DNA from: Deltaproteobacteria bacterium
Lineage (GTDB): Bacteria > Myxococcota_A > UBA796 > GCA-2862545
NCBI GenBank assembly: GCA_016938035.1
Contig: JAFGVK010000012.1
Location: 1-45,818, forward strand
Direction of reading: 5' to 3'
Length of the DNA stretch: 45,818 nucleotides
Shown here one piece after another: positions 16,345 to 25,248 of the stretch (positions are counted from its first letter, which is position 1; every line of letters begins with the position of its first letter). The notes beneath the pieces are model-generated. The model saw only the letters and a list, made by a program, of their open reading frames with translations, ran no database searches and was not told the origin of the DNA. Made by a program: the position numbers and the translations under genes.

Positions 16345-18798
16345 CTAGTTGAAGGGGGTCGCCCGCTGAATGAGTTCGGCGAGACCGGGCTCGCTAGCGT
16401 TCTTGGGCTTGCCCGGGTGGATGCAACGGGCGGGGCACTTCTCCGCGGCCGAGACCAGCTCCTTGAAGGAGCCGGCGCTGGCGTCGCCGATGGTTGCCTG
16501 CTTGTTGCCGTCGTACACGAACAGCAGCTTGTTGATGTTCACGCACTCACTGCAGGAGGTGCACAGGAACGAGTCGATGTACGGATCGTCGAAGGAGAGC
16601 GCCTCCTCCTCCGCGGCGGGCGGCGCCGCTGCCGGTGCCGCCTCCGCCACTGGGGCGGGCGCAGCGGGGGCAGCGGCGGCGGGCGCAGCGGCCTTGGGCG
16701 CGCCGGTGGGGGCGAGGCCCGCGAAGTCCTGCTCCAGGAGCACCGCGGTCAGGCGCCGCATCGCCTCGTCGGCCTCCTCCTCGCGCACCCTCTCCAGCTC
16801 CGCCAGGTGGGCGTTGGTGAGCTGGGCGAGCTCGGCCTTGGCCTCGGCGCGCGCCGACTCCCAGGCGGTCTCTGCGGCCTGGATGGCGTAGGGATCGTGG
16901 ATCCCAGCCATCTCCTGCAGGGTGTTCCAGGTGCTGAGCCGGTCGCGGGTCAGCAGCACCAGCCGGCGCGAGATCGCCACCCGCTGGAGCGTCCCGCCGG
17001 CGTCGATGCCCCACACGAAGGGCACCCGGCCCACGGTCTCCTCTGCGGGGAGCGACAGCCACTCGGACACGGTGAGGAGGTGGGTGTCGGGGATGGCGGC
17101 CGGGACCACGAAGAAGTCGCCCTGGTGCGCCACCTCGAGGAGGGCGAAGTCCGCGTAGGTGAAGCTCAGCGGCAGGGTCACCGCCTTGCCACCGGCGTCC
17201 AGCGCCTCCAGGGGGTACTGGGCCCAGTCGGCCTCCGCCGCCTCGTTGCCGTCAAAGTCGAGCTGGGTAGCGAAGGAGCTGCCCTGCTCAGGGCTGAAGC
17301 GGAAGAACGGGTGCGCACGCCCCTCGAGCGCCGCGCCGGCGTGGAGCCAGGCGCCGATCTTGGCGGCCGACCCGTCGAGCTGCTGGTCCGACCCCACCAG
17401 GTGGAGGGAGGACCTGGTGCCCGTGAGCGCCTCCAGGTAGCCGCGGACCAGGTGGCCGGGGCGCGCTGCGGCGCTCTGCTGCACGAAGGCCTGGCGGAGG
17501 CCGATCCCCACCAGCCCCAGCTCCAGGCGGTAGGAGGAGGCGCCGTCGCCGGCGCTGCCGGGGTTCTCGGCGGGGTGTGACGAGGTCACCACGTGGATGG
17601 GCCGGCCCGAGAGGATCAGCTTGGAGAGGGACTGGAGCCCCGCCGCGGTGTGGTGGGCGTCCGAGTAGGCGACCACCACCGGGAGGAGCATGAACTCCCC
17701 GCGCGAGAAGCCCTGCCAGTCAAAGCCGGCGAACCAGGGCTCGTGGACGTCGGGGTTCCACGAGCCGCTGATCTCCAGCTCACCGGCCCGGAGCGAGCGG
17801 ACCACGTGGGCGAACTGCGCCGCCTTGCCGTCGAAGGCCGTCACCGCGGCGGTGAACACGTCGTCGGCCTGGTGGAGGTCGGCGTGCAGACCCCAGCCGC
17901 TCGCGGCGGGGTCACTGTGCACCACCGTGGCCCTGGTGTCATCCACCATCGCCCACAGCTCCAGGGCGCTGACGATCCGCTGGATGCGCTCGCGCCGGAC
18001 CTGGGACAGCACCCCCGTCTGGGTGCGCTGCGAGACCGCCTTGGCCAGGCCGCCGGCGTTGAGCAGCGAGCCGCTCCCGCCCAGGGACCTGCTCAGGCCC
18101 TCCGCGGAGCGAGCCTCGGGGCGCTTGGCGGTGTCGGTGAGGAGCATGGCGGTGAGCTTGTTCTTCACCTCCAGCACCCGGCCCTTGAAGGCCGCGAGCT
18201 CGCCCGCCCGGTGCTGACGCACCGCGTGGAGGAACAGCTGCAGCGCCGCGTGCTCGCCATAGGGGAGCAGGGTGCCCTCTGGGATGGCCTGCACCAGCGT
18301 GTTCCAGGCGGCGCTCAGCTCGGCGGCGTGGGCCTCGCGGAGGGACAGCTCCTGGAGCAGCGGGGCGAGCACCGCCTCCAGCGCGGCCTTGGCCGCGACC
18401 GGCCGGGTCGCCTCCCTCATGCTCACCCGGATCAGGCGCTCAGCGCGCTTGAGGTTGTCGGTGAGCAGGCGCACCGCGGGGGCGGCGCCCTCCAGCAGCT
18501 CGTCGAGCGCCAGGCAGGCGCCCTCGCCCTGCGGGAGGTAGAGGGGGTAGGTGGTCCGAACCCTGGACTCATCCCGGAAGGCGCTCAGGAGCGCCGGGTA
18601 GAGCCCGGAGGGGAGCGCGGGGGCCGCGCTCTGACCGACAAAGAAGCTCTGAATCAGCCGCAGCTGCTCCCGCGCGCTGAGGGGGAGGTCCCCCGCTGGC
18701 GCAGCCTGGAGCTTGGGACGAGCGTCCGCCTTGTGGAGCGGATCGACTCGATCTGCGTGGTTATCCTGCACGTTCACGGGACACCCCAGTCCTGCCAC
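16345..18798 (-). CDS. PFOR TPP-domain-like protein with C-terminal ferredoxin motif
   Basis: An 817-residue protein I do not recognise as a named family. Residues about 260-530 align by eye with the TPP domain of PFOR: LLPVVVAYSDAHHTAAGL (371-388) falls where active enzymes have the GDG motif, and HPFFRFSPEQG (496-506) matches the conserved end of that domain. The metal/TPP residues are absent. It shares a distinctive later segment (TWNTLQEMAGI, 623-633) with the 1478-residue neighbour (TWATLQELAGI, 1403-1413), so the two are paralogous there. A charged coiled coil (about 640-690) and an Ala/Pro linker (697-730) lead to a ferredoxin-like end with C746, C749, C752 and C788/C792. The listed start is GTG at 18798; GTG at 18777 is an alternative. 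It likely docks KorAB and carries electrons to RnfB (inference). Confidence 0.78.
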   Translation of the reverse strand: MAGLGCPVNVQDNHADRVDPLHKADARPKLQAAPAGDLPLSAREQLRLIQSFFVGQSAAPALPSGLYPALLSAFRDESRVRTTYPLYLPQGEGACLALDELLEGAAPAVRLLTDNLKRAERLIRVSMREATRPVAAKAALEAVLAPLLQELSLREAHAAELSAAWNTLVQAIPEGTLLPYGEHAALQLFLHAVRQHRAGELAAFKGRVLEVKNKLTAMLLTDTAKRPEARSAEGLSRSLGGSGSLLNAGGLAKAVSQRTQTGVLSQVRRERIQRIVSALELWAMVDDTRATVVHSDPAASGWGLHADLHQADDVFTAAVTAFDGKAAQFAHVVRSLRAGELEISGSWNPDVHEPWFAGFDWQGFSRGEFMLLPVVVAYSDAHHTAAGLQSLSKLILSGRPIHVVTSSHPAENPGSAGDGASSYRLELGLVGIGLRQAFVQQSAAARPGHLVRGYLEALTGTRSSLHLVGSDQQLDGSAAKIGAWLHAGAALEGRAHPFFRFSPEQGSSFATQLDFDGNEAAEADWAQYPLEALDAGGKAVTLPLSFTYADFALLEVAHQGDFFVVPAAIPDTHLLTVSEWLSLPAEETVGRVPFVWGIDAGGTLQRVAISRRLVLLTRDRLSTWNTLQEMAGIHDPYAIQAAETAWESARAEAKAELAQLTNAHLAELERVREEEADEAMRRLTAVLLEQDFAGLAPTGAPKAAAPAAAAPAAPAPVAEAAPAAAPPAAEEEALSFDDPYIDSFLCTSCSECVNINKLLFVYDGNKQATIGDASAGSFKELVSAAEKCPARCIHPGKPKNASEPGLAELIQRATPFN

Positions 18799-18831
18799 CC
18801 TGGTCGAGGTGACCGGGGTGGCGTGTTGGCA

Positions 18832-19785
18832 CTAGATGGAGAAGAGATCCAGGACCTTGTTCATGGCCTTGATCTTGGCCTCAGGAGGCGTGCCGAGACC
18901 CTCATTCGAGTGGTCGTCGTACACCGGCTTGGACGCGTCCTGGTAGAGGATCCCGATGGGGAACGGATCGGTGGTCTCCGCCACCCGCCGCGCGGCGTGG
19001 ATGTCGCTGGGATCGTGCTCGATGCGGTTCTTGAAGATCCGCGCTACCGAGGGGTCCAGGTCGATGCTGCCCGGGCCGGTGAGGAGCGCCAGGGTGTTGG
19101 GGTCCGCCTGCATCCCGTCGAAGAGGTACGAGGTGTAGGCGGTGCAGCGCTGGAGCACGTGCACGAAGGAGAAGCCGCGGTGGTTGAAGGCAGCCTCGAG
19201 GGTCGCGTTGAGGTGGGCCGAGTTCCAGTCCACCGTCTGCGCGAAGAAGCTCGCGTTGGTCATCCCGAGGGTCGAAGACGCCGGGTTGATCGGCGGCAGG
19301 AAGGACCCGCGGGGGTGGGTGTTGGTCTTCAGGCCGGCCCGCGAGGTGGGCGAGGTCTGCTTCTTGGTCAGGCCGTAGATCTCGTTGTTGAACATGATCA
19401 CGGTCATGTCCATGTTGTAGCGCACCGCGTGCACCCAGTGGCCCGCGCCAATGGAGCAGCAGTCGCCGTCACCGGTGGTGACGAACATGGTCAGGTCCGG
19501 GCGCCGGGACTTGATGCCCTCCGCCACCGGGAAGGCCCGGCCGTGCAGCCCGTGGAAGCCGTAGGTGGCCATGTAGTGCGGGAAGCGGCTGGAGCAGCCG
19601 ATCCCCGACACGACCATCGTCTTCTCTGGGGGAACCTGGTGGTCCCGCAGGATGCGCTGGACCGCGGTGAGGATCGTGTGATCCCCGCAGCCCGGACACC
19701 ACCGCGCGACGCCATCGTTGTAGTCCTCGAGCGTGAAGTAGCGATTCTGAACTTCGAGAGACCAATCCGCCTTGAGTCCGAACAT
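18832..19785 (-). CDS. korB: 2-oxoacid:ferredoxin oxidoreductase beta subunit (KorB-like)
   Basis: A 317-residue TPP- and [4Fe-4S]-binding subunit. RWCPGCGDH (C30, C33), SGIGCSSRFP (C64) and a later Cys in HVLQRC are the cluster ligands. TTGDGDCCSIGAGH (105-108 GDGD) and FNNEIYGLTKKQTSPTS form the magnesium/TPP site, all intact, unlike in the two PFOR-like neighbours. The best match is to the two-subunit 2-oxoglutarate or broad 2-oxoacid enzymes; exact substrate is not settled by sequence. AGGAGG lies eight to nine bases before the ATG, and the gene follows korA by 20 bases. Confidence 0.94.
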   Translation of the reverse strand: MFGLKADWSLEVQNRYFTLEDYNDGVARWCPGCGDHTILTAVQRILRDHQVPPEKTMVVSGIGCSSRFPHYMATYGFHGLHGRAFPVAEGIKSRRPDLTMFVTTGDGDCCSIGAGHWVHAVRYNMDMTVIMFNNEIYGLTKKQTSPTSRAGLKTNTHPRGSFLPPINPASSTLGMTNASFFAQTVDWNSAHLNATLEAAFNHRGFSFVHVLQRCTAYTSYLFDGMQADPNTLALLTGPGSIDLDPSVARIFKNRIEHDPSDIHAARRVAETTDPFPIGILYQDASKPVYDDHSNEGLGTPPEAKIKAMNKVLDLFSI

Positions 19786-19805
19786 GATGCCTTCCTCCTG
19801 GTGGT

Positions 19806-21677
19806 TCAGTGGGCCAGACGCCGAACGATCTCGTTGTAGATGAGACCGGGGCGGATGGGCTGACCGTGGACATTGGACCAGCTGTCGATGTCCATGAGAG
19901 TTTGCTCGCGGAGGAGCTGGGCGAGCTGGGCGCGGCGCCGGTTCTCCTCGGTGAAGTTTCCGCCAGGGGCAGGGTCGGAGTAGTTGATCTCGACCGTGAT
20001 CACCTGCTTGAACTTTTTGAACATCTCCTTCAGGCCCGGCTGCATCGGAGAGATGATGCGGATGTGGGTGGAGGAGACCTTGTAGCCGTCCTTCTGCGCG
20101 CGGAGCACCGCCTCCTCGATCGAGCCGCGGGTGGAGCCCCAGCCGACGATCAGCAGGTCGCCCTGGTCCTCACCCTTGATCTCGGGCGGGGTGAGGGTGC
20201 GCTGCAGGGTGGCGAACTTGAGCGAGCGCATGGTGGAGGAGCGCTGGTTGACCTCGGGGTCGTAGGCGACGTGGCTCTCCTCGGTGTGGGCCAAGCCGGT
20301 GAGGGTGTACTCGCCGCCGCGCTGACCGGGGACAGGCCTGGGCGAGAGCCCGGTGTTGGGGTCCCACTCGTAGGGGCGCACGCCCTCGGGCCAGTCGGAC
20401 TGGTCGAGGGGGGCCGCGAGCCACTCTTCCTTGAGCTCGGGGCGGGGGTACTGGGACACCCCGGTAGCGAGGTTGGTGTCGGAGAGCACGTACACCGGGG
20501 TGCGGTACTCCTCCGCCAGCTTCCGGGCCAGGATCACGTCGTGGAAGCACTCCTCGATGGTGGAGGAGGCGATCGCGATCTTGGGGGCGTCGCCGGCCTG
20601 TCCGTAGAGAACGGCCAGCAGGTCGGACTGCTCCACCTTGGTGGGGAGCCCGGTGGAGGGCCCGCCGCGCTGCACCAGCACCACCACCAGGGGGACCTCC
20701 GCCATGGTGGCGAGGCCGAGCATCTCGGTCTTGAGGGCCAGGCCAGGGCCCGAGGTGATGGTGGCGGCGGTCAGGCCGGCGTAGGAGGCGCCGATGGCGA
20801 AGCCCGCCGCGGCGCTCTCGTCCTCTGCCTGGTGCATGAAGCCGCCCACCTTGTACAGGTGCTCAGCCAGGAAGTGGGAGACCGAGGTGGCCGGGGTGAT
20901 GGGATACATCGCCACCAGCTCGATGCCCGCGGCCATGATGCCCATCGCCGCGGCCTCGTTGCCGTTCGACACGATGGTCGCGCCGGGGTTCTCGCGGCCT
21001 GGGACCTCCCAGCAGTAGGTGGGGACGTGCTGCTTGGCGAAGGCGTACCCGCGGTCCAGCAGGGCGTGGTTGAGGTCCACCACCTTCTGAGCCTTCTTGC
21101 GGAAGATGTACGCGATGTTGTCCTTCGCGATCTGCAGGTCGCGCTGGTAGATGTAGGACAGCATCCCGAGCACGAACATGTTCTTGCCCAGGCGCGGGTT
21201 GGGGGTGATCTCCAGGCAGGCGTCCTCGAAGGGCAGCTCGTGGATGATGAGCCCCTTCTCCTTGAACATCTCCAGGGCCGCGGCGTACTGCTCACGGATC
21301 TCGGGGACCGGGTCGTTGGCCCACTTGCTCTCGATCAGCAGGATGGTGCCGGCCTTGTAGGCGTGCTGATCGAAGCGGCCGTAGAGCACCTGCCCGTTGA
21401 AGGCCACCACCAGATCCGCCTCATCGCCCATGTTGGTGATCTGGTGATCGCCAAAGCGGATGCGGATGCCCGAGGCGCCGGCCTTGGAGCGGGCGGGGGG
21501 CTTGATCTCAGCGGGGATGATCTCGACGGTCCAGACGCCGTTCCCCATCTTCGCCGACAGAGAGCCGAAGGTCTGGCCGGCCTTCTGCGCGCCTTCACCG
21601 GAGTCGCTGACGATCTCGATGATGTGTTCGCTGATCCGCTTGGGCCCCTGACCCGCGGTCTCCATGTTGTCCTGCAT
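19806..21677 (-). CDS. korA: 2-oxoacid:ferredoxin oxidoreductase alpha subunit, gamma-alpha fusion (KorA-like)
   Basis: A 623-residue protein with the gamma domain first (about 12-200, GEGAQKAGQTFG) and the alpha domain after (about 230-623), the order typical of two-subunit KOR/OFOR enzymes. The substrate/CoA loop YPITPATSVSHF (258-269) and the QAEDESAAAGFAIGASYAG segment (from 283) are intact. With KorB it would oxidise a 2-oxoacid to acyl-CoA, CO2 and reduced ferredoxin, probably 2-oxoglutarate to succinyl-CoA. It is the first gene of the operon: 144 bases separate it from selD upstream, whereas gaps inside the operon are 33 bases or less. The ATG at 21677 follows GGGGAG. Confidence 0.94.
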   Translation of the reverse strand: MQDNMETAGQGPKRISEHIIEIVSDSGEGAQKAGQTFGSLSAKMGNGVWTVEIIPAEIKPPARSKAGASGIRIRFGDHQITNMGDEADLVVAFNGQVLYGRFDQHAYKAGTILLIESKWANDPVPEIREQYAAALEMFKEKGLIIHELPFEDACLEITPNPRLGKNMFVLGMLSYIYQRDLQIAKDNIAYIFRKKAQKVVDLNHALLDRGYAFAKQHVPTYCWEVPGRENPGATIVSNGNEAAAMGIMAAGIELVAMYPITPATSVSHFLAEHLYKVGGFMHQAEDESAAAGFAIGASYAGLTAATITSGPGLALKTEMLGLATMAEVPLVVVLVQRGGPSTGLPTKVEQSDLLAVLYGQAGDAPKIAIASSTIEECFHDVILARKLAEEYRTPVYVLSDTNLATGVSQYPRPELKEEWLAAPLDQSDWPEGVRPYEWDPNTGLSPRPVPGQRGGEYTLTGLAHTEESHVAYDPEVNQRSSTMRSLKFATLQRTLTPPEIKGEDQGDLLIVGWGSTRGSIEEAVLRAQKDGYKVSSTHIRIISPMQPGLKEMFKKFKQVITVEINYSDPAPGGNFTEENRRRAQLAQLLREQTLMDIDSWSNVHGQPIRPGLIYNEIVRRLAH

Positions 21678-21728
21678 GCGTACTCCCCATCGGTGAGGGT
21701 CGTTCTACGGTGTTTCGTGGCCGACTGC

Positions 21729-21758
21729 TTTATCGAAGGAATGTGATGTGGTCCACAA
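21729..21758 (-). promoter_or_regulatory. Possible kor-rnf promoter with a small palindrome
   Basis: In the 144-base gap upstream of korA, TTGTGG (21758-21753) and GATAAA (21734-21729) on the minus strand are 18 bases apart and sit about 52 bases before the ATG. They match a housekeeping promoter only partly (3/6 and 4/6). The -35 region overlaps a palindrome TGTGG-T-CCACA (21747-21757) that could be an operator. This gap is also the most A/T-rich stretch near the operon. Confidence 0.3.
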
Positions 21759-21821
21759 GGTGAGGACATTTGGTGCAGAATGGCCCGTAGGTCGGACGTT
21801 TTGCCGAGCGCATTTCCCGGG

Positions 21822-22874
21822 TCAGCGGACGCGGATGCCAGGCTGTGGGCGCAGCGCGCCGATCACCGCCGCGTGGGGGAGGTTCGCGGCGCGCAACGCC
21901 GTCACTACCTCGGCCGCCGCCTGGGGGGCCACCGCCGCCAGCAGGCCCCCTGAGGTCTGGGCGTCGGCCAACAGCAGCCGCTGCCAGCCGCGGAGGCCTG
22001 GGGCGCAGTCGAGGTGGGGGGCCACCGCGTCGAGGTTCGCCCTGCTCCCCGCGGGGAAGCGGTCGGCGGTCGCGTGCTCCGCGGCGGCGGAGAGCAGGGG
22101 GACGGCGCCCCACCACAGCTCTGCCCCCAGGCCGGCCCCCTCGGTCATCTCGGAGAGGTGCCCCAGGAGCCCGAAGCCGGTCACGTCGGTCAGGGCGTGG
22201 AGGTGCTCCCGGTGGGCGAGCAGCACCTCGGCCGCGCCCCGGTTCAGGGTGGCCATCACCTCCGTCACCTCGGCCGCGTCCGCCCGAGAGAGCAGTCCCC
22301 GCTTCATCGCGGTGGTGAGCACCCCCGACCCCAGCGGCTTGGTGAGGATGAGGGCGTCTCCTGGCCTCCCGGTGCTGTTGCGCAGGATGTGGTCGGGGTG
22401 GACCAGCCCCACCACCGCGAGGCCGTACTTGGGCTCCGGGTCGTCGATGGAGTGACCGCCGAGGATCGGGATGCCCGCCTCCGCGGCCTTCTCCGCTCCC
22501 CCCGCGAGGATCTCTCCCAGCAGGTGCAGGGGGAGGGTGCCCGTTGGGAACCCCACCAGGTTGAGGGCGAACAGCGGGGTAGCGCCCATCGCCCAGATGT
22601 CCGACAGGGCGTTGGCGGCCGCGATGCGACCGAAATCTCGCGCGTCGTCCACCACCGGGGCGAAGAAGTCGGTGGTCGCCACCAGGGCCCGCTCCGCGTC
22701 CAGTCGGAACACCGCGGCGTCGTCCCTGGTGCCTGTCCCCACCAGCACCCGCGCGTCGCGCTGGGCCGGGAGGAGCCGGAGCAGCTGAGTGAGCTCGCTG
22801 ATCTTCAGCTTGCTGGCGCAGCCCGCCCCGTGGGCGTGCTGAGTCAGCCGCACCGCGCCCCGCAGCTCATCCAT
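21822..22874 (-). CDS. selD: Selenide, water dikinase (selenophosphate synthetase)
   Basis: A 350-residue SelD. It makes selenophosphate from selenide and ATP, the selenium donor for selenocysteine and selenouridine. The N-terminal catalytic motif is HAHGAGCASK with C19 and K22, matching the essential Cys and Lys of E. coli SelD; the second Cys of the usual GCGCK is Ser here, which that enzyme tolerates. Also visible are DDAAVF, TTDFFAPVVDD, AANALSDIWAMGA, GGHSIDDPEPKYG and DVTGFGLLGHL. The form is the Cys type, not the selenocysteine type. Its start overlaps the end of the CoA-transferase gene by eight bases. No selA, selB or selC is in the window. Confidence 0.96.
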   Translation of the reverse strand: MDELRGAVRLTQHAHGAGCASKLKISELTQLLRLLPAQRDARVLVGTGTRDDAAVFRLDAERALVATTDFFAPVVDDARDFGRIAAANALSDIWAMGATPLFALNLVGFPTGTLPLHLLGEILAGGAEKAAEAGIPILGGHSIDDPEPKYGLAVVGLVHPDHILRNSTGRPGDALILTKPLGSGVLTTAMKRGLLSRADAAEVTEVMATLNRGAAEVLLAHREHLHALTDVTGFGLLGHLSEMTEGAGLGAELWWGAVPLLSAAAEHATADRFPAGSRANLDAVAPHLDCAPGLRGWQRLLLADAQTSGGLLAAVAPQAAAEVVTALRAANLPHAAVIGALRPQPGIRVR

Positions 22875-25194
22875 GGTAGCGGCGCTTCAGGATCACGTAG
22901 GGGGCCCATTTGGCCTGCGCCAGCGCCCAGGCCGCCTTGCCAGAGGAGGCCGGGAGCAGCGGGAGGGGCGCGATCGCCTCCGGCGCCTCCTCCACCTCGG
23001 ACTGGTCGAGGATCTCCGAGGTGTGCTCGCCGATCGCGGGCGCTAGGCCCAGCTCCACCACCGGGGTGCGAGACAGGCGCAGGGGGGAAGACCCCTCGGT
23101 GAGCACGCTCCCGTCAGGATACTGGCGCCGCTTCACCAGGCCCATGCCCATCACCCAGGGGTCGAGCATCGCCGAGGCGCGGCTCCTGCGCGGGCGCAGG
23201 TCGACCCGGTCCGCGATACCTGCCTCCTCCAGCCTCGCCCGCCACTCGCGGAGCCCCTCCTTGGCGAGGTGCTCCTGCAGGAAGTTCACCGGGCTGGGGC
23301 TGCGGTCCAGGCCGCGCAGGCCGCGCACTGTGGCCACAGAGGCCAGCCTGCTCCGGTCCGCCGCGAGGAACACCCAGCCGTCCTTGAGCTGGTAGAAGTG
23401 GTGCAGCGGGTGGGTCCCGAGCGAGGACTCCCCCTCCACCCGGTAGAGCAGCGGCGCTTGGAGGAAGAGGGCCACGGAGGACAGGGTGGTGTGGACCGCT
23501 TGACCGCGGCCGGTCCGCGCCCGGTGGTAGAGCGAGAGGAGCACCCCCAGCGAGGCGGAGAGGCCGGTGGTGAGGTCCGTCACCGCGATGGGCAGGAGCT
23601 CGGGGCGGTCCCTGCCGTAGCGCACCTGGAGGCCGGTGGCCGACTGCACCAGCTGCTCCCACCCTGGGCTGTGTCCCCAGGGCCCCTGAGTGCCGAAGGC
23701 CGACACCGAGGCGTACACCACCGAGGGCAGGGTGGCGCGGAAGACGTCCTCGCCCAGGCCGATGCGCTCTGCCACCCCTGGGCGGAAGTTGTGCATCACC
23801 ACGTCGGGGCGGAACGAGGCCACGGTGGCGTTGAGCGCTCGGTGGGCCTCGGGGTCCTTGAGGTCTAGGGCCAAGGAGCGCTTGCCCTTGTCGTAGAGGG
23901 TGCGGAAGGCGGTGGCCCAGGGCGGGTTCCAGCGGGGGTGATCGACTCGGATCACGTCCGCGCCCAGCTCAGCGAGGGTGCGCACCGCGGAGGGGCCGGC
24001 GATCACCCGCGAGAAGTCGAGCACCCGCACCCCCTGGAGCGGCGGCGCGTCCACCCGCGCCCCCTCGGGGGTAGGCTGCGGCTCCCAGCGGGCCTCGATC
24101 TCGGCGGGCTCCGACACCGCGGTCGGCGGCTTGCCCGCCTGGCCGGGGGTCAGGGAGAGCTTGGGGATCACCCCCGGCTGGCGCAGGGTGCCGCAGGTCC
24201 CGCACTGCACCTCGGCCACCTCGCCGTTGGCGATGGGCTGCGGGTGAGCGAGCCACTCCTCGGTGGTGCGGCTGGTGACGCAGGACAGCCCCTCGGCCAC
24301 CAGGAGCGACTCCCACTCCCGCGCGGTCTTGGTGCGGAACAGCTGGTCCAGCCTGCGCTCGAACCACAGGGCGTCGCGCATCCTGGGCTCTGTGGGGTTG
24401 GCGGGCGCCCTGGCCACCCAGGCCTCCGGGTCGCTGACCCAGCGCCGCTCGGCCAGCGCGGCGAGGAAGCGCTGCAGGTGGGGGGCTAGGCCCAGGTGGA
24501 GGAAGACCCAGCGCCCGTCTCCGCACTGGCGGTGGCCGATGAAGGGGGTGCCCGCCCACTGGAGGCTGGGCCAGACCGGGGGTGGCTTGAGGGTGAGGGT
24601 GGTGGCCAGCTCCTGCGCAGCCAGCGCCGCGTCGAACAGGGGCACCACCACCGCCTGCCCCCACCCGTCCCGCTCCCTGGCGATCAGCGCCGCGAGGATG
24701 CCGTTCAGGGCGTAGACCGCCCCGGTCGCCGAGGCCACCGGCACCGCGAAGAAGCGCGGGTCTCGCTCGTCTGGCAGCTCGTACAGCCCCGCCTCGGTGC
24801 TGACGCTCCCCTCCCAGGCCCGCTGTGACGCCAGGGGGTGCTCCAGCGAGAAGCCAGGAAGGGAGCAGAGGATCAGCCGGGGATTCACCTGCTGGAGCGC
24901 CTGGTAGGTGAGGCCGAAGTGCTCCCTGGTGTCGGGGAGGAAGTTCTCGATCAGCACGTCGGCCTTCGCCGCCAGCCTCATGAAGACCACCCGGTCCTCC
25001 GGCTGGCGCAGGTCGAGCACCACCTTGCGCTTGCCCCTGTTCCACAAGGCCTGCTCGGCGGGGGCGTGGAGGTCGCCGCTGCGCGGCTCCACCCGGAGGA
25101 CGTCGGCCCCGTGGTCCGCCAGGAACAGCCCCACCATCGGGCCCGCGGTCTCCAGCCCCAGGTCGAGAACTTTCAGTCCGTCCAGCGCGCCCAT
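22867..25194 (-). CDS. Two-domain type III CoA-transferase (CaiB/BaiF family)
   Basis: A 775-residue protein made of two CoA-transferase family III units: residues 1-320 (LDGLKVLDLGLETAGPM, then VLIENFLP) and 385-640 (LQGVRVLDFSRVIAGP, then VVMHNFRPG). Members move CoA between acids through an aspartyl thioester. The second unit has the catalytic-type aspartate D540 in AVTDLTTG, while the aligned place in the first unit is A154 (VASATG), so only one unit looks active. A short Cys pair (C331, C334) lies in the linker. Tandem fusions exist in the family, for example in DMSP-metabolising enzymes, but the substrate here is unknown. GAGGAGG precedes the ATG by five to six bases. It is translationally coupled to selD. 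Confidence 0.88.
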   Translation of the reverse strand: MGALDGLKVLDLGLETAGPMVGLFLADHGADVLRVEPRSGDLHAPAEQALWNRGKRKVVLDLRQPEDRVVFMRLAAKADVLIENFLPDTREHFGLTYQALQQVNPRLILCSLPGFSLEHPLASQRAWEGSVSTEAGLYELPDERDPRFFAVPVASATGAVYALNGILAALIARERDGWGQAVVVPLFDAALAAQELATTLTLKPPPVWPSLQWAGTPFIGHRQCGDGRWVFLHLGLAPHLQRFLAALAERRWVSDPEAWVARAPANPTEPRMRDALWFERRLDQLFRTKTAREWESLLVAEGLSCVTSRTTEEWLAHPQPIANGEVAEVQCGTCGTLRQPGVIPKLSLTPGQAGKPPTAVSEPAEIEARWEPQPTPEGARVDAPPLQGVRVLDFSRVIAGPSAVRTLAELGADVIRVDHPRWNPPWATAFRTLYDKGKRSLALDLKDPEAHRALNATVASFRPDVVMHNFRPGVAERIGLGEDVFRATLPSVVYASVSAFGTQGPWGHSPGWEQLVQSATGLQVRYGRDRPELLPIAVTDLTTGLSASLGVLLSLYHRARTGRGQAVHTTLSSVALFLQAPLLYRVEGESSLGTHPLHHFYQLKDGWVFLAADRSRLASVATVRGLRGLDRSPSPVNFLQEHLAKEGLREWRARLEEAGIADRVDLRPRRSRASAMLDPWVMGMGLVKRRQYPDGSVLTEGSSPLRLSRTPVVELGLAPAIGEHTSEILDQSEVEEAPEAIAPLPLLPASSGKAAWALAQAKWAPYVILKRRYHG

Positions 25195-25248
25195 GCGGCC
25201 TCCTCATGTGGCAAGGGGAATAGCATGGACGCCTGAGGAGGGCGAGCC

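Noticed and set aside
15586-17580. Long plus-strand open frames opposite rnfB, the PFOR-like genes and korAB (for example 664 codons here)
   Set aside because: They are antisense shadows of high-GC genes: low-complexity Gly/Arg/Val/His composition, no motifs, no ribosome sites.
16345-18798. Annotating the 817-residue protein as an active PFOR
   Set aside because: TPP/metal residues and the whole alpha/gamma parts are missing.
18832-21677. KorAB as pyruvate-specific oxidoreductase
   Set aside because: The gamma-alpha fusion with a separate beta subunit fits the 2-oxoglutarate/2-oxoacid type better, though the substrate is not proven.
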